Shown in pieces: positions 35,595 through 44,117 of a stretch of DNA of 64,000 nt. The DNA comes from Pannonibacter carbonis. Its GTDB lineage: Bacteria > Pseudomonadota > Alphaproteobacteria > Rhizobiales > Stappiaceae. A model generated the notes under the pieces. That model was not told the DNA's origin and ran no database searches. It saw nothing but the letters and a program-made list of their open reading frames with translations. The stretch's first letter is position 1. Every line of letters starts with the position of its first letter. The stretch is taken from positions 186,001 through 250,000 of the forward strand of contig NZ_PUDR01000008.1 in assembly GCF_003012935.1 (NCBI RefSeq), in the 5' to 3' direction. Both the position numbers and the translations under genes were made by a program.

Positions 35595-37619
35595 ATGAGC
35601 AAAGCTTTGCAATCCCATTCCTCGCCCGCAGGCAATGGTCTTCTCGCAGGCATGACGGTCAGGTTCCGGATTGTTGTTCTCAGCCTGATTTCGACACTTG
35701 GTCTGATCGCGGTCGCTTCCGTGTTCTGGTGGAGCCAGGCAAGTGTGGATGGCGCATTCCGAGCGTCGGAGAGCAACGCGGACCTGTCCCGCGAGACCTA
35801 TCAATTGCTGAAGGCTGCCGATCATCTCCGGCTGCTTGAGAAGGCCTATCTGGTTGAACCTTCGGACAGTCTGCACCAGTCATTGCTCGCCGGACATGCG
35901 GATACGGTGGAAATCCTGCAGAAAGTCCGGCAAATGGAAGCCGCCCAGGCCCTGACAGCCGAGACCGGGGACCTTGCGGATACGCTTGACGGTATCGTCG
36001 GGTCCTTCAACGAGTTGCATGGCGTGCAGTCCGAGATCGGCTTCGACGCGGCCTCCGGCCTGCGTGCCCAGCTCAGCACCCTGTCGGGGAAGGCGAAGGG
36101 CCGTATCGATGACGAATTGAAGTTCGGCGGCGCGTCCGACTTCGAAAAGTTGGCGCGTACCGTTATGGATGTGCAGCTGGCGGAAAGCCGGTTCACACAG
36201 TCCGGCGGCAGCCCGGAGACGCTTGAGGCGTTCAACAAGTCCTTTGCTGTTTTCCAGAAGCTGATCGGGCGCGTCTATATTCCAAACGAAATCAAGGCCG
36301 AGATCGAGACCAGCATGACGGCCTACAAGGCCGCCTTTGACCAGTACGCCGCAGCGCTTGCGGCGCGCGTCACCAAGATCACACTTGCTGAGGATCTCTT
36401 TAGCCTGCTGCCGCCGCATATCGACGCCTTGCTGGCGTCGGCAAGCGCAGGGGACATGGAGGCGCAGAAGGAGCTGTCAGCTATCCGCTCCTTGTCCGCC
36501 AAAGTGGTCCTTGGGGCGATCGGTGGTCTGGTCATCATTCTTTCGGCGCTCGCGATCATGATTGGCCGTTCGATATCCGGGCCTTTGGCCAGATTGCAGG
36601 GATCGATGGAGGTGCTGGCGTCCGGCAAGACGGACATCGACCTTCCGGAAGCCAATGGCCGCGATGAAATCTCTGCCATGGTCCGCACCGTCCGGGTGTT
36701 CCGTGACAACGCGGCCGAACGCAACCGGCTGGCCGCCGAACAGGCACGCGAAAACGAAGGGCGAGACGCCCGCGTCGCCCGGCTTGAAACGATCATCTCC
36801 AATTTCGAAGCGGCCGTGCAGCGCTCGCTCGACAGTCTCGACAAGGCATCGGCTGACCTCGGCAATGCATCCAGCGCGGTGGAATCGGCGTCGGACGAAG
36901 TGGCCGAGCTTGCCGATCAGGCTGGCAACAGCGTCCGTGTTGCTGCCCAGAACGTAACTTCGGCGTCCGGGGCAACCGAGGAACTGGCAAGTTCGATCAA
37001 GGAAATCGCCTCGCAGGCCGGTCGCTCGACCCAGGTGGCGAAACGCGCGGTGGCGGGTGCCGACAGCACGTTCTCGACCATGCAGGAGCTGTCGAACGCA
37101 GCTGACCGGATCGGGGCTGTCATGAGCCTGATCCGCGACATCGCCAATCAGACCAACCTGCTTGCGCTCAATGCTACGATCGAAGCTGCCCGGGCTGGTG
37201 AGGCCGGCAAGGGCTTCGCGGTCGTGGCGGCGGAAGTGAAGCAACTGGCTGACCAGACCGCCAAGGCGACGGAAGACATCGCCAAACAGGTCGATGCAAT
37301 CCAGAGTGCATCCGCAGGGGCTGTTTCGGCCATCTCGGAAGTGCGCGACATCATTGCTGACATGGATGGTCTGGCCTCCGCCGTTGCACAGGCCGTCGAG
37401 CAGCAGGACCGTGCGGTATCGGGCATTTCGCGCAACGTCGCTGATGCCTCCAATCGCTCCGAGGAAGGGGCGAACCGGATGGATTCGGTGGTCGCAGCAA
37501 CAAGCCATGCGCGGGCATCCGGCGACGAGGTCGACCGCCTGTCGAAGGTTCTCTCCGAACAGGCCAACCTGTTGCGCCGTGAAGTCCGTGGTTTCCTCGA
37601 AGGCGTGCGGGCTGCCTGA
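35595..37619 (+). CDS. Methyl-accepting chemotaxis protein
   Basis: 674 residues. Membrane helix 1 (about 23-46) and helix 2 (about 300-320) enclose a ~250-residue, mostly helical periplasmic sensor domain. A HAMP domain (about 321-375) and the cytoplasmic signalling hairpin follow, with the highly conserved tip [20 protein letters not shown] near residue 516. There is no C-terminal CheR/CheB-binding pentapeptide. It would signal to CheA/CheW encoded elsewhere. The ligand is unknown. Confidence 0.93.
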   Translation: MSKALQSHSSPAGNGLLAGMTVRFRIVVLSLISTLGLIAVASVFWWSQASVDGAFRASESNADLSRETYQLLKAADHLRLLEKAYLVEPSDSLHQSLLAGHADTVEILQKVRQMEAAQALTAETGDLADTLDGIVGSFNELHGVQSEIGFDAASGLRAQLSTLSGKAKGRIDDELKFGGASDFEKLARTVMDVQLAESRFTQSGGSPETLEAFNKSFAVFQKLIGRVYIPNEIKAEIETSMTAYKAAFDQYAAALAARVTKITLAEDLFSLLPPHIDALLASASAGDMEAQKELSAIRSLSAKVVLGAIGGLVIILSALAIMIGRSISGPLARLQGSMEVLASGKTDIDLPEANGRDEISAMVRTVRVFRDNAAERNRLAAEQARENEGRDARVARLETIISNFEAAVQRSLDSLDKASADLGNASSAVESASDEVAELADQAGNSVRVAAQNVTSASGATEELASSIKEIASQAGRSTQVAKRAVAGADSTFSTMQELSNAADRIGAVMSLIRDIANQTNLLALNATIEAARAGEAGKGFAVVAAEVKQLADQTAKATEDIAKQVDAIQSASAGAVSAISEVRDIIADMDGLASAVAQAVEQQDRAVSGISRNVADASNRSEEGANRMDSVVAATSHARASGDEVDRLSKVLSEQANLLRREVRGFLEGVRAA

Positions 37620-37648
37620 CATCACGTCCCTTTATCGGTCTTTCAATC

Positions 37649-37679
37649 GGCGCGCGGCCAACGGTCGCGCGCCGTTTTT
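37649..37679 (+). terminator. Intrinsic terminator after the chemoreceptor gene
   Basis: GGCGCGCG (37649-37656) and CGCGCGCC (37666-37673) form an 8-bp stem with a 9-base loop followed by GTTTTT. Confidence 0.85.
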
Positions 37680-37831
37680 CATGCTGTTGAACCGCTCTGT
37701 CTGCGCGCAGGTATTCCCCGGCTTGCTGTAAAGTTGGTTGATGCCCTTTGCCTTGTGGGCAAGGCTCCGGTATCCCTTTGCCGCTTCGCCCGTCGGAGAT
37801 GCTCCAATTCGTGCCCATGACAGGAGTGGCC

Positions 37832-39022
37832 ATGCAGGACAGTATCGTCATCGTTGGTGCCGGTCAGGCTGGTGCCCAGGTTGCCCAGTCGCTGCGGCAA
37901 GGTGGCTTCACCGGTTCGATCCGCCTGATCGGGGAAGAATCGCATCCGCCTTATCAGCGCCCGCCGCTGTCCAAGAAGTTTCTGGCCGGTGAAACGGACG
38001 CAGAAGGCCTTTGGCTGCGACCCGCTGCCTTTTACGAGACCCAGTCGGTTGATCTCCTCACCGGGAGCGAGGTCGCTGCAATCGATAGGGACGCCCACGC
38101 TGTCGTCCTGGCCAGTGGTGAGCGGGTTTCCTACGGCAAGCTGGTGCTGGCGACGGGCACGCGGGCGCGCCGCATTCCCGTGCCTGGAGCCGATCTTGCC
38201 GGTGTCTTGACGCTCCGGTCCATCGCTGATGTGGACCGGATCCGGGATGCGCTTGGCCGGCATGATCGCCTGGCCGTAATCGGCGCCGGTTACATTGGCC
38301 TCGAGGTCGCAGCCGTTGCGCGGGCCATGGGCAAGACGGTCACTGTGATCGAGGCGCAGGACCGTGTGCTGAAACGTGTTGTCTCCCCGGCCATCTCTGC
38401 CTTCTACGAATCCCTGCATCGCGGCAAGGGCGTCGAGCTGCGTCTCGGCACGGGCCTGTCGGCAATCGAGGGCGCGAATGGTCAGGTGTCCGGCGTGCGG
38501 CTGGCTGATGGCAGTCTGGTGCCGGCCGGTCTTGTGCTGATGGCCGTTGGTGCGGAACCGAATGATGCGCTGGCAGAAGCGGCCGGGCTTGAGACTGACA
38601 ATGGCATCCTCGTTGATGGCGGCGGGCAGACGAGCGATCCGGACATCTATGCGGCGGGCGACTGCACCCGCTTCTTCCTGCCGCGCTATGACCGCTCGGT
38701 GCGGCTGGAGAGTGTGCAGAACGCCATCGACCAGGCCAAGGTCGTCGCCCAGTCGATCCTGGGTCAGGAGGTGGACTATGATCCGCTGCCCTGGTTCTGG
38801 TCCGACCAGTATCACGTCAAGCTGCAGATCGCCGGCCTGTCGGAAGGCTATGACGAGGTCGTCACCGTGGGCGAACCGGCCGAGGACAAGTTCTACGTCG
38901 CCTATCTGCAGCAGGGCCGTTTGATTGCCGTCGACAGCATCAACTCGCCGCGCTCCCACATGATGGCCCGCAAGGCGATCGGCGAGCCCTGGCGCGCGGA
39001 TCTTCTGCCCGCTGCAGCCTGA
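37832..39022 (+). CDS. FAD-dependent ferredoxin reductase-like oxidoreductase
   Basis: 396 residues. The N-terminal FAD motif is IVIVGAGQAGAQVAQSLR, the NAD motif is LAVIGAGYIGLEVAAVAR, and the second FAD motif is DIYAAGDCTRF; the PPYQRPPLSKKFLAG block is typical of putidaredoxin/rubredoxin reductases (BphA4 type). It would pass electrons from NADH to a [2Fe-2S] ferredoxin of an oxygenase or P450, but none is encoded nearby. AGGAG seven bases upstream supports the ATG at 37832. It nearly abuts the converging gene (four bases). Confidence 0.9.
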   Translation: MQDSIVIVGAGQAGAQVAQSLRQGGFTGSIRLIGEESHPPYQRPPLSKKFLAGETDAEGLWLRPAAFYETQSVDLLTGSEVAAIDRDAHAVVLASGERVSYGKLVLATGTRARRIPVPGADLAGVLTLRSIADVDRIRDALGRHDRLAVIGAGYIGLEVAAVARAMGKTVTVIEAQDRVLKRVVSPAISAFYESLHRGKGVELRLGTGLSAIEGANGQVSGVRLADGSLVPAGLVLMAVGAEPNDALAEAAGLETDNGILVDGGGQTSDPDIYAAGDCTRFFLPRYDRSVRLESVQNAIDQAKVVAQSILGQEVDYDPLPWFWSDQYHVKLQIAGLSEGYDEVVTVGEPAEDKFYVAYLQQGRLIAVDSINSPRSHMMARKAIGEPWRADLLPAAA

Positions 39023-39026
39023 TGGC

Positions 39027-40046
39027 TCACGGCGTGCCGTAGAGCGCCTTGAACCGGGCCTCGACCGCCGGGGCCCGGTCATAGTGATGGATCACGGCGA
39101 AGCGATCGCCGGCGCGGGTCAGGACCACGCCGTCCTCAAAGCGCGGCAGCGTGGCCGGATCGGCAAAGGCGCCGGGGCTTTTCGATGGTTCCATCAGCGT
39201 GCAGGCGTGCAGGGTCCACGGCTGCTGCCAGTCGGTCAGCAGCGTGATCCGGCCGAAGGCGCCGAAGGACAGGAGCTGGTTGAAGGCGATCTGGTCGCCG
39301 ATGCGCTTGCTCTGGTCGAAATAGTAGTTCGCCAGCATCAGCTCCAGCATCGCCTCGAACCGGCCGGCGAAGAAGCCGCAGCAGATCACCGGCTTGCCCG
39401 CGACACGGCGCAACGCGTGCTTGCCGAAGGCCTTGATCGTCATGCGGTGGTTCCACGGGTCCGCATGGGTGATGCCTTCCACGGAGGCAATCAGGTCCTT
39501 GTCCGCCGGCAGGTTGGCGGCGATCCAGTCGAACGGGTTGCCCTGGAACGCCACGTCGCGCGCATCGGAGAAGGCCAGGAAACGGAACGTCTCGCCCGTG
39601 CGCTCGGCGTGATCACGCAACAGCTCGCTCGAGTGGAAGAAGCGGCGGTCGTGGATCTTGTCGCGGAAGCGCAGGATGCGGCGCGTCCAGGTCCAGCGGC
39701 TGTCGACCCTCAGCTTGCTGCCGTCGAGATGATCGGCGAGTTCCTCGTCGAGCTGGCTGTAACGGTAGCGCGTGCCATCCTGGCGATAGGTGAAGACGAC
39801 GGCGCCCTGCGCTTCCATCCAGCGCACCAGCTCGGCCTCTACGTCATAGGCGACGACGAAAACCCGCCCGGCAAATCCTGTTGCCTTCAGCGAGTTGAAC
39901 CAGACCGCCATGTCTGCCGGCCTGTAGCCGGAGACAGCCGTGACGATGGCGTCCAGCGGGCCGTCGGCGCGAATCGGTTCGACCGGGGTGCTGTGCCAGC
40001 CCGGAACGGTGGGCACGGGCAGGGCGGATTGGTTGCTCATCGTCAA
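39027..40046 (-). CDS. Protein of unknown function, glycosyltransferase-like
   Basis: 339 residues, no signal peptide or membrane helix. It begins with a segment like the Rossmann start of GT-A enzymes (DAIVTAVSGYRPADMAVWFN) and has an FLAFSDARDVAFQGNPFD block whose DxRD spacing recalls the metal-binding DxD of glycosyltransferases; later CCGFFAGRFEAML and DQIAFNQLL also fit GT-A proteins that act on nucleotide sugars. I do not recognise a named family and call this only by resemblance. It follows the hydrolase gene by five bases and may share its transcript. Confidence 0.5.
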   Translation of the reverse strand: MTMSNQSALPVPTVPGWHSTPVEPIRADGPLDAIVTAVSGYRPADMAVWFNSLKATGFAGRVFVVAYDVEAELVRWMEAQGAVVFTYRQDGTRYRYSQLDEELADHLDGSKLRVDSRWTWTRRILRFRDKIHDRRFFHSSELLRDHAERTGETFRFLAFSDARDVAFQGNPFDWIAANLPADKDLIASVEGITHADPWNHRMTIKAFGKHALRRVAGKPVICCGFFAGRFEAMLELMLANYYFDQSKRIGDQIAFNQLLSFGAFGRITLLTDWQQPWTLHACTLMEPSKSPGAFADPATLPRFEDGVVLTRAGDRFAVIHHYDRAPAVEARFKALYGTP

Positions 40047-40051
40047 TGCCC

Positions 40052-40852
40052 TTATCGCGCCGCGCTGGCTTCGAGAATGAGCCGGATCACCGCTTGCGGG
40101 TTTTCCAGATGCGGCATGTGGCCCATGCCGTCGAACAGGTGGCAGGCGACGGTGCCCGGCAGATCGCCAGCCTGATGCACCGGCAGCACACGGTCCTGCC
40201 GGCCCCAGACGAGTTTCACCGGCATGCCGAGATCGGCAAGGGCCGCCTTCTCGATGGTCTTTTGGCCATCGCCATCAAGGATTTCCTCGACGATGGTGGT
40301 CAGGGCCTCGATGGCTCCCGGCTTCTGGCGCAGCTCTGCCGCATGGCGGGCGAACAGGCGCGGCATGCGGAAGCCAAAGCCAAAGAATTGCTCCAGCAGC
40401 GGCTCCAAGTCCTTTTCGCTCTCGGTCCGGGCGTAGCGCCGCAGCAGCTTGTCATTGATCTCGCGGCCAAAGCCGCCCGGTGCCAGCAGCGTCAGGCTCG
40501 CGACGCTCTCCGGCGCGCGCATGGCGACCAGCGCGGCCACTGCGCCGCCCATGGAGTGCCCGACCAGATGCACGGGGGCGAGGTTCATTGCCTCCAGCGA
40601 CTGCACCACGGCCTTGGCGGAGACGCCGGCATTGCCGATCCGTGGCCAGGCGAGCGCCTTGCCGTGACCGGGCAGATCGAAGGCGATGGTGCGCCGGCGC
40701 GGTGACAACCCGGTCTGGATGTTCAGCCAGGTCTGGTGATCGCCGCCGAAGCCATGCAGCAGAACGATGGGTGCCCCTGACCCGTCGCCCTGCTCGTGAT
40801 AGGGCAGATGGGCATTGGCTGCAGGAACGAGAGGCGTGGCAGGGCTGGACAT
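40052..40852 (-). CDS. Alpha/beta hydrolase
   Basis: 266 residues. HGFGGDHQTW supplies the oxyanion segment, GHSMGGAVAALVA is the nucleophile elbow with Ser, WGRQDRVLP the acid and GMGHMPHLENP the His. This is the lactonase/haloperoxidase-like branch resembling the domain fused to acetoin dehydrogenase E2, but no lipoyl domain is present here. Substrate unknown. It is followed closely by the GT-like gene. Confidence 0.85.
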   Translation of the reverse strand: MSSPATPLVPAANAHLPYHEQGDGSGAPIVLLHGFGGDHQTWLNIQTGLSPRRRTIAFDLPGHGKALAWPRIGNAGVSAKAVVQSLEAMNLAPVHLVGHSMGGAVAALVAMRAPESVASLTLLAPGGFGREINDKLLRRYARTESEKDLEPLLEQFFGFGFRMPRLFARHAAELRQKPGAIEALTTIVEEILDGDGQKTIEKAALADLGMPVKLVWGRQDRVLPVHQAGDLPGTVACHLFDGMGHMPHLENPQAVIRLILEASAAR

Positions 40853-40985
40853 GGCGGGGTCCTTGTCGCATTCATGTGGTCACACTGATAGCTGCCGCGC
40901 CACGCAAAGAAAAGCCACGGCGACTTGCGCAAGCTGCTCAACCTGCCCGGCAAAAGGACGGATGGACAGCGGGGTCGGACTGGAC

Positions 40986-40997
40986 TAAATCGATTTA
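40986..40997. promoter_or_regulatory. LacI/GalR-type palindrome upstream of the sugar kinase
   Basis: TAAATCGATTTA is a perfect 12-bp palindrome with a central CG, the pattern of LacI-family operators. It lies 64 bases before the kinase start and 134 before the divergent hydrolase start, in an otherwise G/C-rich region. Confidence 0.45.
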
Positions 40998-41060
40998 AAT
41001 GGCTGTGTCTGGCCATTCCGGCTGTGAGCCGTGTTGTCCTGTCATGATCTGGAACCTCAA

Positions 41061-41981
41061 ATGACCGCTGCGATCGATCTCGTCTGCCTTGGCGAGCCCA
41101 TGGTGGAACTCAACCAGCAATTGGCAGGTGGCCCCTACCACCCCGGTTTCGGTGGCGACGTGTCGAACACCGCGGTCGCGGCTGCCCGGCAAGGCCTCAA
41201 GGTCGCCATGGCGACCGCGCTTGGTGCCGATGTGTTTGGTGAGAGCCTGCGCGCCATGTGGACGGCGGAAGGCATCGATCATTCGGCCGTGCCGGCGGAT
41301 CCGGACGCGCCGACCGGGCTCTATTTCGTCACCCATGGCCCTGCCGGCCATACGTTTTCCTACCGCCGCGCCGGCTCGGCCGCGAGCCGGATGAGCCCGC
41401 GCAGCCTGCCGCTGGAGCTCATCACCGGCGCGAAGGTCCTGCATTTCTCGGCGATCAGCCAGGCGATCTCGCCGTCAGCCTGTGATGCTGCGTTTGCAGC
41501 TGTCGAGTCCGCGCGTGCAGCTGGCCGGCTTGTTTCCTATGACACCAACCTGCGTCTCGCGCTGTGGCCACTGGCGCGGGCGCGCGCTGTCATCCGCGCC
41601 ACCATCGGTCTCAGCGACATCATCCTGCCGGGCCTCGATGATGCACAGAAGCTGTGCGAGGCGCAGGATGCGGACGGGATCGTAGACGAACTGCTGGGTC
41701 TTGGCGCGAGGATCGTTGCCCTGACCATGGGCGGCGACGGCGTTCTGGTGGCAACCGGGGAGCGCCGGGAGCGGATTGCCTCCCACAAGGTGAAAGCCGT
41801 TGACGCGACTGGGGCGGGTGACGCTTTCGATGGCGCCTTCCTGGCTGAGTACCTGCGGACCGATGATGCCTTTGCGGCAGCGCACTATGCAAATGCGGCG
41901 GCGGCACTGTCGGTGACTGGCTATGGCGCGGTCGCGCCGTTGCCGCGCCGCACCGATGTCGAGGCATTTCTGCGGGCGTGA
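41061..41981 (+). CDS. PfkB family sugar kinase (2-keto-3-deoxygluconate kinase-like)
   Basis: 306 residues. The PfkB start (LVCLGEPMVELNQ, GGDVSNTAVAAARQG) and the catalytic DATGAGDAFDGAFLAEY near residue 250 are both present. The GEPMVELNQ/YHPGFGGDVSNTAV form and SYRRAGSAASRM resemble KdgK, which phosphorylates 2-dehydro-3-deoxygluconate, but ribokinase-like alternatives cannot be excluded. The ATG at 41061 is preferred over a start ten codons upstream. A LacI-type palindrome lies upstream. Confidence 0.75.
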   Translation: MTAAIDLVCLGEPMVELNQQLAGGPYHPGFGGDVSNTAVAAARQGLKVAMATALGADVFGESLRAMWTAEGIDHSAVPADPDAPTGLYFVTHGPAGHTFSYRRAGSAASRMSPRSLPLELITGAKVLHFSAISQAISPSACDAAFAAVESARAAGRLVSYDTNLRLALWPLARARAVIRATIGLSDIILPGLDDAQKLCEAQDADGIVDELLGLGARIVALTMGGDGVLVATGERRERIASHKVKAVDATGAGDAFDGAFLAEYLRTDDAFAAAHYANAAAALSVTGYGAVAPLPRRTDVEAFLRA

Positions 41982-42130
41982 GCCATGATTGACGAAACGT
42001 AATGCTTTGTTCACCATAAAATCGGAAAACCGTCGGACAGGTCAGGCCACCGTAAAAATCGGCGTGGTGGCCGAAAGCCTGTCTGCCGGTTCATCCGGAT
42101 TTCGGGACAAATCTTTTGCGAGCGGGTTCA

Positions 42131-42748
42131 ATGCGGCTACGATATCGTCTTTCACTTCTTGCCCTTTGCCTGGGTCTTGCCTTGCCGCCGGTTTCGCCGG
42201 CGCAGGCCTTTGCGGACAACAAGTTCTATGACCCGGTGACCAAACAGTGGGTCGAACTGAAAATGACGCCGGACGTCGCCGGCAAGATTGCCCGCCGGAA
42301 GTTCAAGCGGAAGATCGTTGACTTCAACAGCTCCGAAGCCCCCGGAACGATCATCGTCGATACCGAGGACCGCTTTCTCTATCACGTGCTTGGTGATGGC
42401 ACGGCGATGCGCTACGGGATTGGCGTCGGCCGCGACGGCTTCACCTGGCGCGGCGAGCAGAAGGTGACGCGCAAGGCCGAGTGGCCGGGCTGGACGCCGC
42501 CGCCGGAAATGATCGTCCGTGAACGCAAGAATGGCCGCAAGCTGCCGGCCTTCATGCCGGGCGGGCCGAAGAACCCGATGGGCGCGCGGGCGCTTTATCT
42601 CGGCAACACCATTTACCGCATCCATGGCACCAACGAGGACTGGAGCATCGGCCAGGCGGTTTCGTCCGGCTGCTTCCGGATGTGGAACGAAGACGTCGAG
42701 CATCTTTACAGCCAGGTGCCGGTCGGCGCGAAGGTCGTGATCCGCTAA
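42131..42748 (+). CDS. L,D-transpeptidase (YkuD domain)
   Basis: 205 residues. A signal peptide (MRLRYRLSLLALCLGLALPP... ending AQA) leads to a YkuD domain with the catalytic motif running from IHGTNEDW to SSGCFRM, nucleophile Cys181. It would make or remodel 3-3 peptidoglycan cross-links or attach proteins to the wall in the periplasm, as found in several paralogues per genome in Hyphomicrobiales. Start chosen at the ATG that begins the signal peptide. Confidence 0.9.
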   Translation: MRLRYRLSLLALCLGLALPPVSPAQAFADNKFYDPVTKQWVELKMTPDVAGKIARRKFKRKIVDFNSSEAPGTIIVDTEDRFLYHVLGDGTAMRYGIGVGRDGFTWRGEQKVTRKAEWPGWTPPPEMIVRERKNGRKLPAFMPGGPKNPMGARALYLGNTIYRIHGTNEDWSIGQAVSSGCFRMWNEDVEHLYSQVPVGAKVVIR

Positions 42749-42763
42749 CGTCTGACTGCCCAG

Positions 42764-42793
42764 TTCCAGGAAGCCTTGCAGGCCTTCCTGGAA
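42764..42793. terminator. Stem-loop between converging genes, probable terminator
   Basis: TTCCAGGAAG and CTTCCTGGAA are a perfect 10-bp inverted repeat with a further CCT/AGG pairing, loop TGC. It stands between the L,D-transpeptidase (+) and the cyclase-like gene (-); the U-tract is weak (GAATTTG). Confidence 0.6.
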
Positions 42794-42822
42794 TTTGCGC
42801 TCTTACATGGAACTCCCGCCGA

Positions 42823-44025
42823 TCATGCCAGTCGCAGAGCGAAAAGCGGCCGGGGTTCGCGGAAGCCGGCCAGAAGAAACTCGCCTACCGGGTCAGTATC
42901 AGCCTTCGCAGCGCAGGCAACATCCTCCGTCAGAAGAACGGCCTGATGCAACTGCTTGGTCAGTGCTTCCATGCGTGCTGCCGCATGGACGGTCTGCCCA
43001 ATGACAGAGAAGGTCAACCGATTGGCGATGCCAATGTTGCCAAACATGACGCGGCCAACGGAAAGCGCAATGCCTGCTTGCATCGGCGGCATGCCGGTCG
43101 CAAGGTCACCGAGGCCGAGCCGTTGAAGCCGCGTCACGCTGTTTTGTGCTGCCGCGACCGCCTGGGCCGCCGCCGCTGGCAGTCCGTCCGCTGAAATCGG
43201 GAAGATGCCGAGGACGGCATCGCCGATGAAGTCGAGGATCTCGCCGCCTTCCGCTTCCACAGCGCCTGCGGTGGCCTCGAAATAGCGATTGAGCAATCTG
43301 AGATAGAGATCCGGTCCGAGGGCTTCGGCATGGGCTGTCGATTCGCGCATGTCGGAGTAGAAGATCACGGCCTCGATGCTCTGCCCGTCGCCGTGGCGGA
43401 TCTGGCCGTTCAGGACCTGTGTCCCGGCCCAGCGTCCGAGGTATGTCTCCGCTACCGTCCGTGTGATCTGGGCCTGAACAGTCGCGCGAACGGCCAGCGC
43501 CAGACGCTTCTGCAGATACTCGATGGTGGAAACATGGACATCGGTGAAGCCGCCGGGCGCGCGACTGGCCCAGCTCACCAGCACGCCGGTGTTGCCCTGG
43601 TTCTCTTCGATGGCCGGCAACTCGAATGGGGTCATGACAATCAGGTAGTCGCTGAAGCCCGTATCTTTCAGTTCACGCAGCAGCGGGAACCTTGGATCGG
43701 TCTCGGCGCCATCCAACCGCAGCCTGAGTTGCCGCTCGCCGCTTTTCCAGAGCCACCGCATCGGGCTTTGCAACCATTCGTCGGTTTCTTCCTGTTCATG
43801 GTGGAAGCTTTCATGCGCGACGGGCGCCTGGTGCTGCCAGAAAATGCTCTCAGCCTCGATCAGCGGATGCAGGGTATTCCAGGCCAGCAACGCCCGATCA
43901 ACCGGCACGTCGATGGCACGCAGCCGCTGGCAAAGGCCATCGAGGATCGTTGCGACAGTCGAGTTCCTGAGCGCAACGGTGATCAGCCAGTCTTCGATGG
44001 CCTCAATCTGCTCATTGGTCTGCAT
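42823..44025 (-). CDS. Class III adenylate/guanylate cyclase-like protein with altered active site
   Basis: 400 residues without membrane helices. The N-terminal ~190 residues are of unknown type; the cyclase homology domain begins near residue 210 with VIFYSDMRESTAHAE, which keeps the first metal Asp, and continues with EILDFIGDAVLGIFP, which keeps the second metal Asp. The usual base-selecting Lys before GD is replaced by Asp, the partner Asp by Gln and the transition-state Asn by His in SVIGQTVHAAARMEAL, while Arg is kept. Related divergent proteins exist in rhizobia. It may be inactive as a cyclase or use another nucleotide. Confidence 0.8.
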   Translation of the reverse strand: MQTNEQIEAIEDWLITVALRNSTVATILDGLCQRLRAIDVPVDRALLAWNTLHPLIEAESIFWQHQAPVAHESFHHEQEETDEWLQSPMRWLWKSGERQLRLRLDGAETDPRFPLLRELKDTGFSDYLIVMTPFELPAIEENQGNTGVLVSWASRAPGGFTDVHVSTIEYLQKRLALAVRATVQAQITRTVAETYLGRWAGTQVLNGQIRHGDGQSIEAVIFYSDMRESTAHAEALGPDLYLRLLNRYFEATAGAVEAEGGEILDFIGDAVLGIFPISADGLPAAAAQAVAAAQNSVTRLQRLGLGDLATGMPPMQAGIALSVGRVMFGNIGIANRLTFSVIGQTVHAAARMEALTKQLHQAVLLTEDVACAAKADTDPVGEFLLAGFREPRPLFALRLA

Positions 44026-44117
44026 GTCTGTCTCTCCGCCCGCCCCGATCCCGCAGCCTTGCCACAGGTGCCTGAAAAGTCAAAGGGCGGCCCGTCAATC
44101 CAGCTGGCTCGTCCCCT

